Made by a program: the position numbers and the translations under genes
In this document: in pieces, positions 1 through 10,265 of the stretch
How the letters are laid out: each line of letters begins with the position of its first letter
Numbering within the stretch: the stretch's first letter is position 1
Origin: Porphyra umbilicalis
Lineage: Eukaryota; Rhodophyta; Bangiophyceae; Bangiales; Bangiaceae
DNA length: 64,000 nucleotides
Direction: 5' to 3'
NCBI GenBank assembly: GCA_002049455.2
Contig: KV918783.1
Coordinates: forward strand, 124,001 to 188,000
Notes under the pieces: model-generated
Seen by the model: only the letters and a program-made list of their open reading frames with translations
What the model was told of the DNA's origin: nothing
Databases searched by the model: none

Positions 1-95
1 ACTTCAGTTTGCCTCCTCATCTCTTCCCTCGACATCAAATCCGTCCGGTGCGCCCCGCCCCTCTGCCCCCAACCGCGCCCCGCCCCCGACGGCTC

Positions 96-3000
96 ATGAT
101 GACGCCCCTAGGGCAGTTTTACTGTGAGTGCTTTTTGTGCACGGACGGCGGACGCAGAGGCCCCTCGCATGCATCCCGTTCGACGTTCTACCTCCACCGC
201 TACCCTGACAAGCGTCGCCGATTGCGCTCCCCGGATGAGGGTAGGGAGCAAGCGGATGACAGGGTCGGGCAGTCGGTGCGGGCGAGCGCGGGGGTGGGCG
301 TGGCAGAAGGCGCATCAGCAGGCGCCCGCGCAGAGGCGGCCGTGGGGGCGGCTGCCGACGCGGAGGCGGTCGCCGAGGCGGGCGTGGCCGCCGGCGTGGG
401 GATGGCCGCTGGCACCAGCGCACGAGCGGGCGCCAGCGCAGGGCGACGCACTGGCCCAGCCGGTGACAGCCGTCGGTGTAATGCAGACGAAACCCCAGAG
501 TCGAGTGAGGCCAGCAATCGAAGCTGCAACAGCGATCTTGACGACGACCCACCACCCGAGATCGACGCTGATGTTGCACAGGAAAGTGACAACAGGCCAC
601 CTCCATCTCCCATTTTTCAACCAGACGTAAGCGCCAACGAAATGCGGTTGGCCGTTGGTCAAGTCAAGGATAACATTATTGCTCTGGCGATGTATGCCTG
701 CGCGGTGCAACACGATTTGACGCAAGCTTCGATTTCTGATCTCCTGAAGCCAAGCTCCACCGCGGCCAAGTACCGCGCGCCCTACCTTTTGGAGCGTTTC
801 ATCTACGCAAGCGTGATTGTGGAGACGCGAGACGTCGATTGTTTCGTGAACGGGTGCCTGGCATTCACCCACATGCGCGCACAGCTTACTGCATGTGACT
901 CCTGCGGCGGGCAGCGCTACGAATCCAACGGTAAAGCTGCCAACCAGGTCACATACTGATCGCTGACCTCTTGGCTAGCTCAACTTCTTGGCAACCCCGT
1001 CATCGGAAAGTCCATGTTGGAGAATATGGCTGCCGCTCGCCAGGCTGCGGACGACAAAACGGACGGCGTGCACGACTACCCCCACACATCCAACGTCTGC
1101 CACTATCGCGACAGAAAGCTGCTCGACGACGGACCCTTTGTAATGCTCAACTTGGGGACTGACGGCTTCCAATTCTTTCGTCACAATGGGTTTGAAGGCT
1201 GGCCAGTGCCTGCAACCCCGCTTAGCACGAGCCTTGATGGACGGACGCGTAACAAGCACCAGCTGCTGCTTGTCGTAACTTGTGAACCAAGACAGCAGGT
1301 CAGCCTCAAATGCTGTCTACACCCTATCTCGGAGGAGTTAAACGATCTGGGCAAGGTAGTTACTGGCCTTATCGTGCCTAACATCGCTACGCGGGTCGTG
1401 TTAAGGGCAGGAGTGCTCATCTTCACCACGGACCAACCCGGTGGTGACAAGCTTGCATAATATCAAGGAGCCAACAGTTACGTCTACAATCGGTTACGGC
1501 TTTTCAAGGGCGTGTACGTGCCTACAAGCAGTCGCATTTGCTTCCCACCCGCGGACTCTTAAAAAGGAAGGATCCTGTTCAAAGTACACGACTGTACTGC
1601 TCCACGCCGCCCATCCGCAAGAATCGCCGAAGGTGCTGCTAAATTAGAGCACGCGAGCGCATCTGGACGCTCGGTGGCTTTCCAAACTCGTCTTGATCAC
1701 GAAAGTGGCGTCAAGGGCTACTCCTTTTTCTTTGGGCCCAGTCAAGATGCGCGCGCCGCGTACCCGCACGTACAGCACCTTTTGGACATAGGTTCAACTG
1801 CGGCGCCCTACGACACGATGTACCTTGTGCTGCTAAATGTCCGGCCTCACTTGTGGAAGCTGTTCGCCGGTTTGAAGCTCGTCAACAAGAAAAAATACGA
1901 AGAATACATCATTCCTAAGTCAACTGTCGCGCTGATCGGCCAGGAGCTCGCAGGAGAACGACACACAGTGCCACGGGCTCAAGCCAGGTCTCTGAGCAAC
2001 ATTGATGCGCACCCCAAGTCGTTTAAGGCGGACGACTGCATGCACTTCAATCTTTGCAGTGGAGAAGTCCTCCTCGTTGGAAGCATTCCTGGCGCCTTCT
2101 ACAAATTTTCATGGAATTAAGCCGGGCCTGTCGTTCGCTATTCCGGCCAAGGGTGGTGACTAAGGTGGAGGTCGGGGCGATTGACACGGATCTGAAATAC
2201 TTTATTGCCAACTAATACGACAAGATCTATCGCGAAACTGCCGAGCGCTTGCCGCTCTGCCTCTCTACAATTGCGACTCTTCTAGTTATCGTGCCCGTGC
2301 TGAGCGTGCGGACCCGCCTGGGTCGTCTGGCAGTTTCCGATGAAACGGATGATTGGGACACTTTGCAAGCTCATCTGATCGGGGCATCGAAACCTCGCGC
2401 AAGCCTTGTCGGCAATGTCACTCGCCACGTCAAAGCCGGCCTGGTCACTTCCTTTGGTAAAACGTACTTGCCAGGGGAGGGGGCCCACACGACGGGAAAG
2501 AAACCTGCGACGCCTGGAATTCCGGTCGGCAGCTTAACGGTTCCTGTGGGTATCGGCCCGGGCTGTGCGCCTCTTCCTCCTGAGAGTGCGCCTGCCGCCC
2601 GTATCGAGGCGGAATTCGCCAGCATGCGGGCAGTGCGGATAAAAGAGGACGCGACCGCTGTTCATCATATAATTCTGGTTACGAAGTACTACCGGGATCA
2701 ATTAGCCTCTGGCAAACTTACCGGATCTAAGCTCGTCGGCTGGGACTGTGACAAGCATCGGCGACGGAAGTGCTTGTTACGAATCAACTCCATGGAAGAG
2801 TTCAACCGACCAGACGGGACAAAGGGGGAACGCCTCGTCTGGACGTTTGGCGCCGTATGCACTACGTCGCTGTCTACATCGACGACCGACCCATGGCATT
2901 CGCGTATGCAGAGCGTGTCAAGTCCGATAAAACCGGCCCGGGTCGGTTTCGGTACGCAGCGGTGAGCATTTCTTCATGCATGTTGCTGCCGTGGCTGAAG
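96..3000 (+). pseudogene. Decayed CACTA (En/Spm) transposase, Tnp2-like
   Basis: The translation follows the order known for Tnp2/Transposase_21 proteins. First comes an N-terminal C-x-C-x2-C segment followed by a serine/threonine-rich stretch and a histidine (from about 117). Next is a CDSCGGQRY-type zinc motif (about 894-923), then a core reading LNLGTDGFQFF (about 1150-1180) and a block like 'LHPISEELNDLG'. An acidic, YDTMYLVLLNV-like block lies near 1805-1840, and a CLSTIATLL block near 2258-2286. One frame continues from 96 to about 2120 but is cut by TGA 957-959, TAA 1458-1460, TAA 1560-1562 and TAA 2118-2120. Homology then moves to a second frame (about 2150-2850, TAA 2213-2215) and a third (about 2850-3000), so at least two frameshifts are present. 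ATG 96 is the first ATG of the frame. The left end of the element lies outside the window, and I could not find a CACTA terminus downstream. Family assignment is by motif recognition from memory. Confidence 0.72.
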
Positions 3001-3566
3001 TCGTGGCGACGATTGAGAGAGAGGGGGTGCATTCTACTTTGCGCAGTCGGGAGCCGTTTTTTGAGGGATAAATGTTGGGTCAATATACAGAACTCATCAT
3101 CGCAGCTAATTTGCCAGCCTACCTCAGGGAAGGGTGACTGTCGACTTCGCCTGAGAAGTATTTAATTTGGCCACACCCCTTATTCTATGTCCGCCATGCA
3201 ATTTCAGGCCTCTCGGCTCCCCGATCTCGTGGCCGCCCTCCATCGACAGAGCCTCTACGCCGGACAATCTAGGAAACGAGACCCAGAGAGAGTGCTTGCC
3301 GTGCCTGCGTGTCAAAGGGGCTCTTCGTGACGCTGTCCGCCACCCACGCATGCAGAGGGCTGGGAGAGGGTCTGCGTCCACAGCTTGTGTGAGAGGAATC
3401 GCATGGGTGGCGCTCTGGCGGGGTTTGCTGTCCGCCGCCTGTGCATGGAGCGTATTGCGAGAGGGTAGGAGGACGAGCGTTCACAGCCTGTGTGAGGCGG
3501 GTGGCCTGGCTGCCTGTGCGGACGATGTGGCACAGGACCCTCAACTGCGCAGGTCATGCAGTCACC

Positions 3567-4253
3567 GCGCTGTGCTCCTTAACTGGGGTCGCACCGCAAA
3601 CCCAGTTTGTCCTGTGGAAAGGCATTGTGCGGCGTTCCCACATTGTGAGATTGTGGTCCAAATTTTGGGTTTGGACCACGAAAGTCTGTTGCAATGCCTG
3701 TGGGCAGAGCTATGGCATGTAAATCAGAGATATCTCCTAAACGGGAACTCCCTGACAGCCGTAAACAAGCCAATGGAAGAGTAGATGTAGGTGCCCACCA
3801 GGCCAATGAAAGTTCTCTTCGAGGTTGAATGGTACAATCCTCCATGCTGAAGACATCCTCTTTGACAGCAGGGGCCGGCGCGGAGGGGGGCGGGTACTCA
3901 GACGATACTGCTTACTGCGAGAGATTTTCCTCAGGCCTTGGCCGTGTACGCCACAAAAGATAACAGCTCTTGCGTGTCTCGCCGGACCCGCAATGCGGCT
4001 ATGGCGCAACGCTTTGTGAAGCGCTTATGGGGCGCTCGTTGGCATCTAGAAACACCGTATCTATACTCGTGATGTGATGGCGGTTACAACGGTATAAAAG
4101 GCCCTCGCCAACGGCCGTCCGAAACCGCGGCACAAAATATTGCGGGGAAACCCATTATCTGATGGCTCATCAGGAGGGTTTCGCAAAAAGATGCGGGGTC
4201 CACAACACCCAAAACAGCCATTGTGGTTCTACCCCACTTAAGGAGCACAGCGC
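3567..4253. repeat. Inverted repeat pair, 22 bp arms ~640 bp apart
   Basis: The arm at 3567-3588 (GCGCTGTGCTCCTTAA...) recurs in reverse complement at 4232-4253 with one mismatch in 22. The spacing would suit a small non-autonomous DNA element of about 690 bp. I did not find flanking target duplications, so this may be a chance pair or an internal remnant. Confidence 0.35.
4093..4099 (+). promoter_or_regulatory. TATA-box-like motif
   Basis: TATAAAA lies in an otherwise GC-rich context, about 350 nt before an ATG at 4444 that opens a short basic peptide (MPGGRKRTRTETA). No convincing gene follows, so this is a weak candidate. Confidence 0.2.
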
Positions 4254-6544
4254 CGTTGGGCCGACGCCCAGCTCGCATTCCTTCCGTCGTCGTCGCGCAC
4301 ATCCATCCCGACGACCCTGATCCCTCGTCGCCCCTGCCCCCCCGTTGACTCCGTTGGTGTCTTCCGTCCCGCTTCCTTGGCCACTGCTGGCCGGCAACAT
4401 TCTTGCCCCACCACCTCTACCAGGCCATTGTTGTGTCTTGAACATGCCCGGCGGTCGCAAGCGCACTCGCACTGAGACAGCGACTGGAGGAATGCTTTCT
4501 CTTATTTTCTATCTTTCACTGTTTCCCCCACAACACGCTCCCCACTGCTCTGCGAATGCCACGGGCGGTGTACACTTGCATTCGCTCTCTCACGTCGGGT
4601 TCCCTGCCTGTGCCGTCTTCTTCCCGCGATTGTATTTCCAACACTGTTGGGTCACACAGATTCGTTCACGATGACTGACGCTGCAGATCGATCGATTTTT
4701 TATTGTGCATTTCTATTGATTTTGCGCATCTCGTGTGACTCATCTTCTCTTTTCCATTAGTGGATCTGGCCGCTGCTCTGTCGGCTGCCGCCAGCTTATC
4801 GGCAGCGTTGGCAGCTGCCAGACGCGAAGGGCCGCCCCCGCCGACAATCCCCACCGCGCCGTCAACCTAGGAGTTCCGGACGCGGTCGCCCCGAGGTCTC
4901 ACCAACCCTGGCAACCCCGTCGAGCGGTCGCGTCCCCACCGCCGTCGCAGCAAGGGCGCTGCCCCCACCCCCTGCGCGGCCCCGCGCGGCTGCGTCCAAT
5001 GGATCGTCGTGGGCGACCGCTGCCGCATCCGCCTCCAGTGGTCGCCGATAAGGCATCCGGCACCGAACGGCACGCCAGTCGGAACCACGACCGGTGCAAC
5101 CACCACCGAGTTAATTTGGTAGGTGGTCCGTCCCCTGTCGTGGTTTCTGCCCGCAAAGCCGACGAGGCACAGCCCCATCAGAAAACCCAGAACAGGATGC
5201 GGAGCGACACAAACGAGAAAGAACACAAACGCCAGGATCACAGGCCACGGAGCGCACCAGAACGCCAGAACTAACGCAAACGCAACGCTGATTTTTTCAT
5301 TGAAGCAGGTCGATCCCAGCACTCACACTCATATACCCTCGGGAAAAGCAAAACGCGCACACGAACCCTGCCCACGAGGCGGTCATGGGGGGACCGGTGC
5401 CCGGAGGGCCACGGTCCTGGAACAGGAGCCTCCGGTGGCCCCTGCCACGGATTAAGTGACACTCTTCCACTGAAGGGGATATCTGGCCCATAGATTTTTG
5501 GGTCAGCCTGGACTTTTAAGTCGCTCTCGAACCCAAGGGACTTGGCCCCAGGAGTGTCGAATGCTCCGATGGATGTCCTCGGGAAATATCTTCAATGACC
5601 GAGATCTGATCTCGGTTCTGGGCCCTGCCCCGAGTGGGGAAGCTTCCGAAAGCTTCCCAGCCCCTCCAGGGGGCCCAGATGAAAGAGGGGCCGGCGCCCC
5701 TTCCGTTTGTGTCAGGCCCCGCCGGGAGGCCCGATCAGGAGATGCTCCTTCGCTCACTTCCCAGGAGGGTGTTTTTACAGGTGAGCCTGGGGGCCACTCC
5801 GGGCACCCACCCGAGGGGGCGCCACACGTCATCCCCCTCGGTTGAACTCTACGTGGAAGCTCGCGACCCGCCCCCTCCGGCCCCGGCCGGATGTTCGTGT
5901 CATCCGAGTCCCGGGGGATTCCCCCACAACTTTGCGTGATATATAGGACTGTGTCTGATGGGCCAGGAGGACGCAGCCGTGCGGAACGAGATAGACGGTG
6001 GGCGGTGGGGTGAAGGGGGGCGGGCGAGGGGCCCTGCGAAGCGCGTGCTGAGGCAAGGTGGTACTGCTAACGAGTCGACCGCCTGCGCTACACAAACGGA
6101 TGATAGACCACTGAGAGGTGGTGGAAGGGATCCTCGTCCAAGCAAGGCCCTCGTCTACGATGTGCCTAGTCACACAGGCTCCCTGCCAGACGTGCTACCG
6201 GCCCCTCACCTGTGGTACGCTTTGCCAAGCGGTTTCTATTCAAAGGTTGTTCAGCTTTCAAGGTACGAGGCATCGGAAGACGGTTGCCAGAGGTGCAGCC
6301 CTGGCGTTCGTCTCCATCACACAGCCTGGACGATACCTAGGAGGCCTTCCTCGCCGCCGACGAGGCGCCTTCTCAGTACACATTATTGCGCGTCAATAGA
6401 TCTCGGCCTGCCACAGGCTGACCCAGATGAGCTATACTCAGATGACTCCTGACCGGTAAGGGCCCTCACAGTGACCCAAAATGGGGACCACGGTGCCTGC
6501 CCGCGGCCGACTACGTTTCAGTGCTTGGCAGTGCGTGACATAGG

Positions 6545-8419
6545 CGCGGCTTAGGGTTGGCCCGCGATGACCTGCGGGTGATCGTGCCCGCGCGCCGGCT
6601 TCTTTTGCGGCGGCGCGTCGGCGGTTTCTGACGCCATCTACCTGCGCGGTTAGGGGCACGTCGCTGCGCGGCGGTCGATCTCACCCGCCGCCCGTGCGCC
6701 ATGCCGGCAGTCCCGCCCGCCGTGCGCAGGTGCGCTGCGCGGCGGGGTAACGGCCCCGCCCGTATGCGTTGCGCCACGCCGCCCTACGGCAAAACCTGGG
6801 CGGAAAAGCGGCATCTCCTGAAAGAAACTGGCAAACTCGACTCACTATTCCGGTTTTGTGGCACCCATTGGGGATCGACTGTCGTCCACAGCTCACCACC
6901 GCTCACCGTCGCCTGCTACTTCCCACCTCCCATCTCGTTGGACAAGGAGAGGGGCTCAACAAGGGCCGTTCAGAGGGGGTGCCCCCGAGGACACGAGAGT
7001 GACCCCGAGGCTATCCCCTGCGACGGTCGTTCAGCCTTGACCTGCGAACCACGACGCCCCACCGAAACACACAATCCGTCCATCACGCCCTCCATACAAC
7101 CACCTCCCCCCTCCTGAGCTCATTCGTCCACCGGTCGCCTCCCCACTGCTGTAGCGAGCTCTCTTCCTATCCACGCAACCATGGCGCCCCCGGCGTCGAC
7201 ACGCTGTCGGTCGACTGGTTCAACCACTTGCCCCCAGCCTACTCAGGAACCCCCCGCCCCGGTCTTGCCACGCAAGCACGGCGGCAGCGGCGGGGCACGC
7301 GCGCGCACACGGCCAAGCTCGCGCACGGCGCACCGCGCCGACGGCGCGGGACGAGACGGCGGGCGGAAGGGTGTGGCGGCGCGGACGGCGGGCGACGGCG
7401 CGTGGAAAATTGATTACCTGAAGAGCGCTCTCTCTCTCTCCTTTCTTGCTCCCCCCCTGTCCTCCAACTTCCTTGCTTCTAGCTGCCCCTCTCCCCCCCT
7501 CGGTGGTTTTCTCCCTGGCTTCCATGTTGGACCAGAGCCATCGGCATGTGCCTCTGCTTCTCTACCCGCCGGCGGGCTCTGTCGTACAAAGACGCCTGCC
7601 CCGCTCCCACCTGCCCGTACCCACCGCACGGGTACTCCCCGACACGGCACGGGTGGCGCACCCACCGCGGCCTCGTGTATATGGCCAAGTATGATGACGG
7701 CAAGGACGGAGGTTCACCGGCTGAAGCTTGGCTTCAACTGCTTGTATACATGCTTTGCATCTTTACCCTCGCTTTGGTCGGCGCGTTGCCGACCCGGGAT
7801 CCGCGTATGGATCCAATTGCTCATGCTAGAGGGAAACGCTACGTTATTGGCCGTATTTGCGGAATGATTAAATGGAATATTCACGGATCGGTACAGTTTG
7901 AGATCCTGTCCAGGGCCGTGCACCAGCCTGTGGTTTGGATGCAACGACGCTCTCCATCCCTGTTGGTTGATGATGAAATGAACGGATGAGCGTGATAGAG
8001 CTTTGCCGCAGTCCCTCGTTTTCGCGGTCCTCATGAGCCCAGGTATGCCGGTTTTTTGCTGTGAGGAGGTCTGAGACGCCGGTCATTGTCTCACTGATGC
8101 CGATTTCTTCCGGAGTATTTGGGTCCCCTGACAGGCCCTGTGGTGCGTGCCAAATTTTAGGAAACCGGTATAGTTCTGGATAGGATTATGCCGGTTCTTG
8201 ACTCCGGCTTTTTCCGTAGGGCCGGCGAGCCGCCGCCGCAGTGGCGGCGGCGGCACCCCTTTCCCCGCCTTACGACCCCCCCGCCACGGCAACATGGCTG
8301 TATCTGCCTTCGTGCGTGCTCGCGGCCATGGAGACGGCCGGCGTGCCTGTTGTCGATGCGTCGCCAAGCGCGCCGCCTCCCTGAAGGGCACGGTATTGCA
8401 CGCGCGTGCCTGGAATAGC
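6545..8419 (-). mobile_element. Element A, copy 4 (reverse), split by a nested transposon
   Basis: The parts 6545-6781 and 8222-8419 match the reverse complement of the GC-rich repeat 'element A' found at 18974, 20644 and 58121-58730. Shared landmarks are the block around 6575-6640 and the end reading ATTGCACGCGCGTGCCTGG (8396-8414). Joining base 6781 to base 8225 restores the uninterrupted sequence seen near 58530. The distal part of the element (AT-richer 'C' segment) is not recognisable upstream of 6545, so this copy is truncated or diverged there. Confidence 0.65.
6782..8221. mobile_element. Non-autonomous DNA transposon with CCG target duplication
   Basis: The 1440-bp insert begins CCCTACGGCAAAA and ends in the reverse complement of CCCTACGGAAAAA, so 12 of the first 13 bases match. 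It is bordered by CCG at 6779-6781 and CCG at 8222-8224. Removing the insert and one CCG restores the homologous element-A sequence. Several CCGGT-type motifs repeat in both subterminal regions. A 3-bp duplication is typical of CACTA and PIF/Harbinger elements; the C-rich, subterminal-repeat layout leans towards CACTA. No transposase is encoded. The interior (about 7180-7410) includes a GC-rich open stretch starting at ATG 7181 that could be captured host sequence. Confidence 0.75.
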
Positions 8420-10265
8420 CGGTTTTGATATTGATTTTCGCAGTCTTCAGCAGACATTCTGGACTCCACTGCTGATTCTGTTTCAGATATCCATACTTAG
8501 TCGACATACTTTCATGCCAAAATTCTTCCTCGACAATTTTACGAACGGACGGTGGGTGTGTTCGAATCTGTAGTTCTGAGTTTTGAGGAATTGCGGACAA
8601 CACGCTGCGTACATTACCTTTTCGGCGACGTTCTATATGTAGCCCGATGCGGAAAACAGACATCGGAATGTAGCTTATAGGGTAAGGTTCTGGCGACGAG
8701 TAACGTCGGCCAGATGGCTGCTGCCAGCCCCGCGCCAGCCGTGGGGCACAGCCACTCGTCTCCGAGCCGCCTCGAGCGGGTAATCGTAGACTGTTCACCA
8801 GGTTCATCTCGTGGGGTGTGAATTGGGAGCTTCGCTCCTCACCTCTTCCAGAGGTGACTACTGGTAGGGTAAGGTTCTCATTGTCTATGGAAGCTCTTTT
8901 TTGATGCTTATCGAGGGATGACGGAATCCAAGTATCGTGCGGATTTGCAGCTTTAGCGACGATGATGCAACAACGGTTCGCAGCAGGTTCTGGCGCGGAT
9001 CGTTGGCCGATATCGACCGCATGGAGTTCTCCCCTCGGAAGTCTGACTGACTCTGCTTGGAGCTATCCTTGTTGCTCCGCCGATCCGGCGACAGGACTGA
9101 AGCTTGGGAGGTGATGATGGCAGGCCCAGGCGAGCTCCATCCCCAGGGATACGCGGAAGAGCCGCGACAATTGTTGCCGTCATAATCGTCTGCAGGAATC
9201 GATTTGACATCGATTGTCCTGATGTAATCGCCGACCCACAGGATCATGTCATTGGAACTCCGACATGATTGCGCAGATGCAGTTCAATCTATCGACCGTT
9301 GTCGTCGAGATTCTGCGCTGACCAAATCGGACGCTGTGAATCTACGATTTTTGCCACTGTCAGCCATGTCGTCAACCTCGCCCACGGCGTGATGGGGGCC
9401 CTTGGCGGTGGCCTATGACGGGCCGCGGCGGGGTGGTGGACCGGGCGGCGCCACGTTGCGGTTGTTGTGTGATTTGACGGGCGGACCCGCTTGGGGAGGA
9501 CCCGTCCTCGTCTTGATGTTTGACCTGGCGCCTTCGTAGGGGCGCCTGAGGGCCCCGGCAGCCGCGAGGGCGCTGAGCCTTTGCTTTGTTGCTGGCACCC
9601 GGGGGGGGTGGACACGTACCCTCCTGTTGGCATCCTGTTGGGTGCCTGTCGTCGGCCCCCTCCCGCCCTCTGGGGACGCCCACGAGCGGGGGGACTGTGC
9701 GGTCACCGTTTGAGGGTAAAAGAGAAGGCCAATGGGATGTCCACTCAACACTGTAGCACTTTTGTTTCCTTACAGCCGAAAGGAGTCCAGTCTCGTTTCC
9801 GTCCAGTGGATAGGACAGATGTCATTGTGGATGGGATTGTTATAATCCCAGTTTCATTGTTCGATCCACAGTTGGCAATCGGTCGTGTCGTCGACGGGAA
9901 AGCCCATTTAAAAAAATAGCGATGCCAGTCGCGATTTGGCCTGCCACTGACAATCAGGCTCCTGCAGCCAGCCGTCCTATCAGGGGCCCGCTCGTCGCCC
10001 CCGTGGAAGCCGTGCAGCAGTGTATTCGGGTGTTCTCCTGGCTGATCACGCTCTCCCCGGTTACTTGTTTGAAGACGGTGAGCTCGCGCACCGCGAAGAA
10101 GGGCTCCGTCCCCTGCTACAGGGTGAGATCATTTAGTGGTCATGCCGTGGAGCTGTACGCCTCGTGAAGCACGAATTTCGCGTTCTTGCCTCCGCTCGCT
10201 CAACGGTGGTAGCACAGCTCGGGTCCGGCGACGGCGTCGGTTCGGTGGTCACGTGAGTTCTCGTG
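8420..10265. other. No firm gene; possible 5' exons of the NB-ARC gene
   Basis: On the minus strand 9247-8885 is an ATG-started frame of 120 codons with balanced composition but no known motif. Upstream of the NB-ARC gene, 9740-9919 contains a pyrimidine-rich acceptor-like site followed by a 48-residue open stretch. The stretch 10008-10136 is open in one frame and ends near CTACAGGGTGAGAT, a donor-like sequence. These could be upstream exons that would supply an N-terminal domain to the protein starting at 10266, but I cannot join them in frame with confidence. Confidence 0.3.

Larger units (their letters stand above)
3001..6544. other. No recognisable gene; mixed unique and GC-rich sequence
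   Basis: Open frames here are short, overlap on both strands and show no family motif. Visible items are two near-copies of a CACAGCYTGTGTGAG motif (about 3380 and 3482), an imperfect inverted pair at 3567/4232 and a TATAAAA box at 4093. There is also a short basic, Arg/Lys-rich peptide start at 4444. The stretch 5480-5940 is open on both strands and GC-rich, which makes its frames uninformative. It is probably the right flank of the CACTA element plus older repeat DNA. Confidence 0.5.

Noticed and set aside
4444-4870. Two-exon small basic protein starting at ATG 4444
   Set aside because: The acceptor TTCCATTAG near 4760 is good, but no GT donor follows the basic peptide in a frame that joins it.
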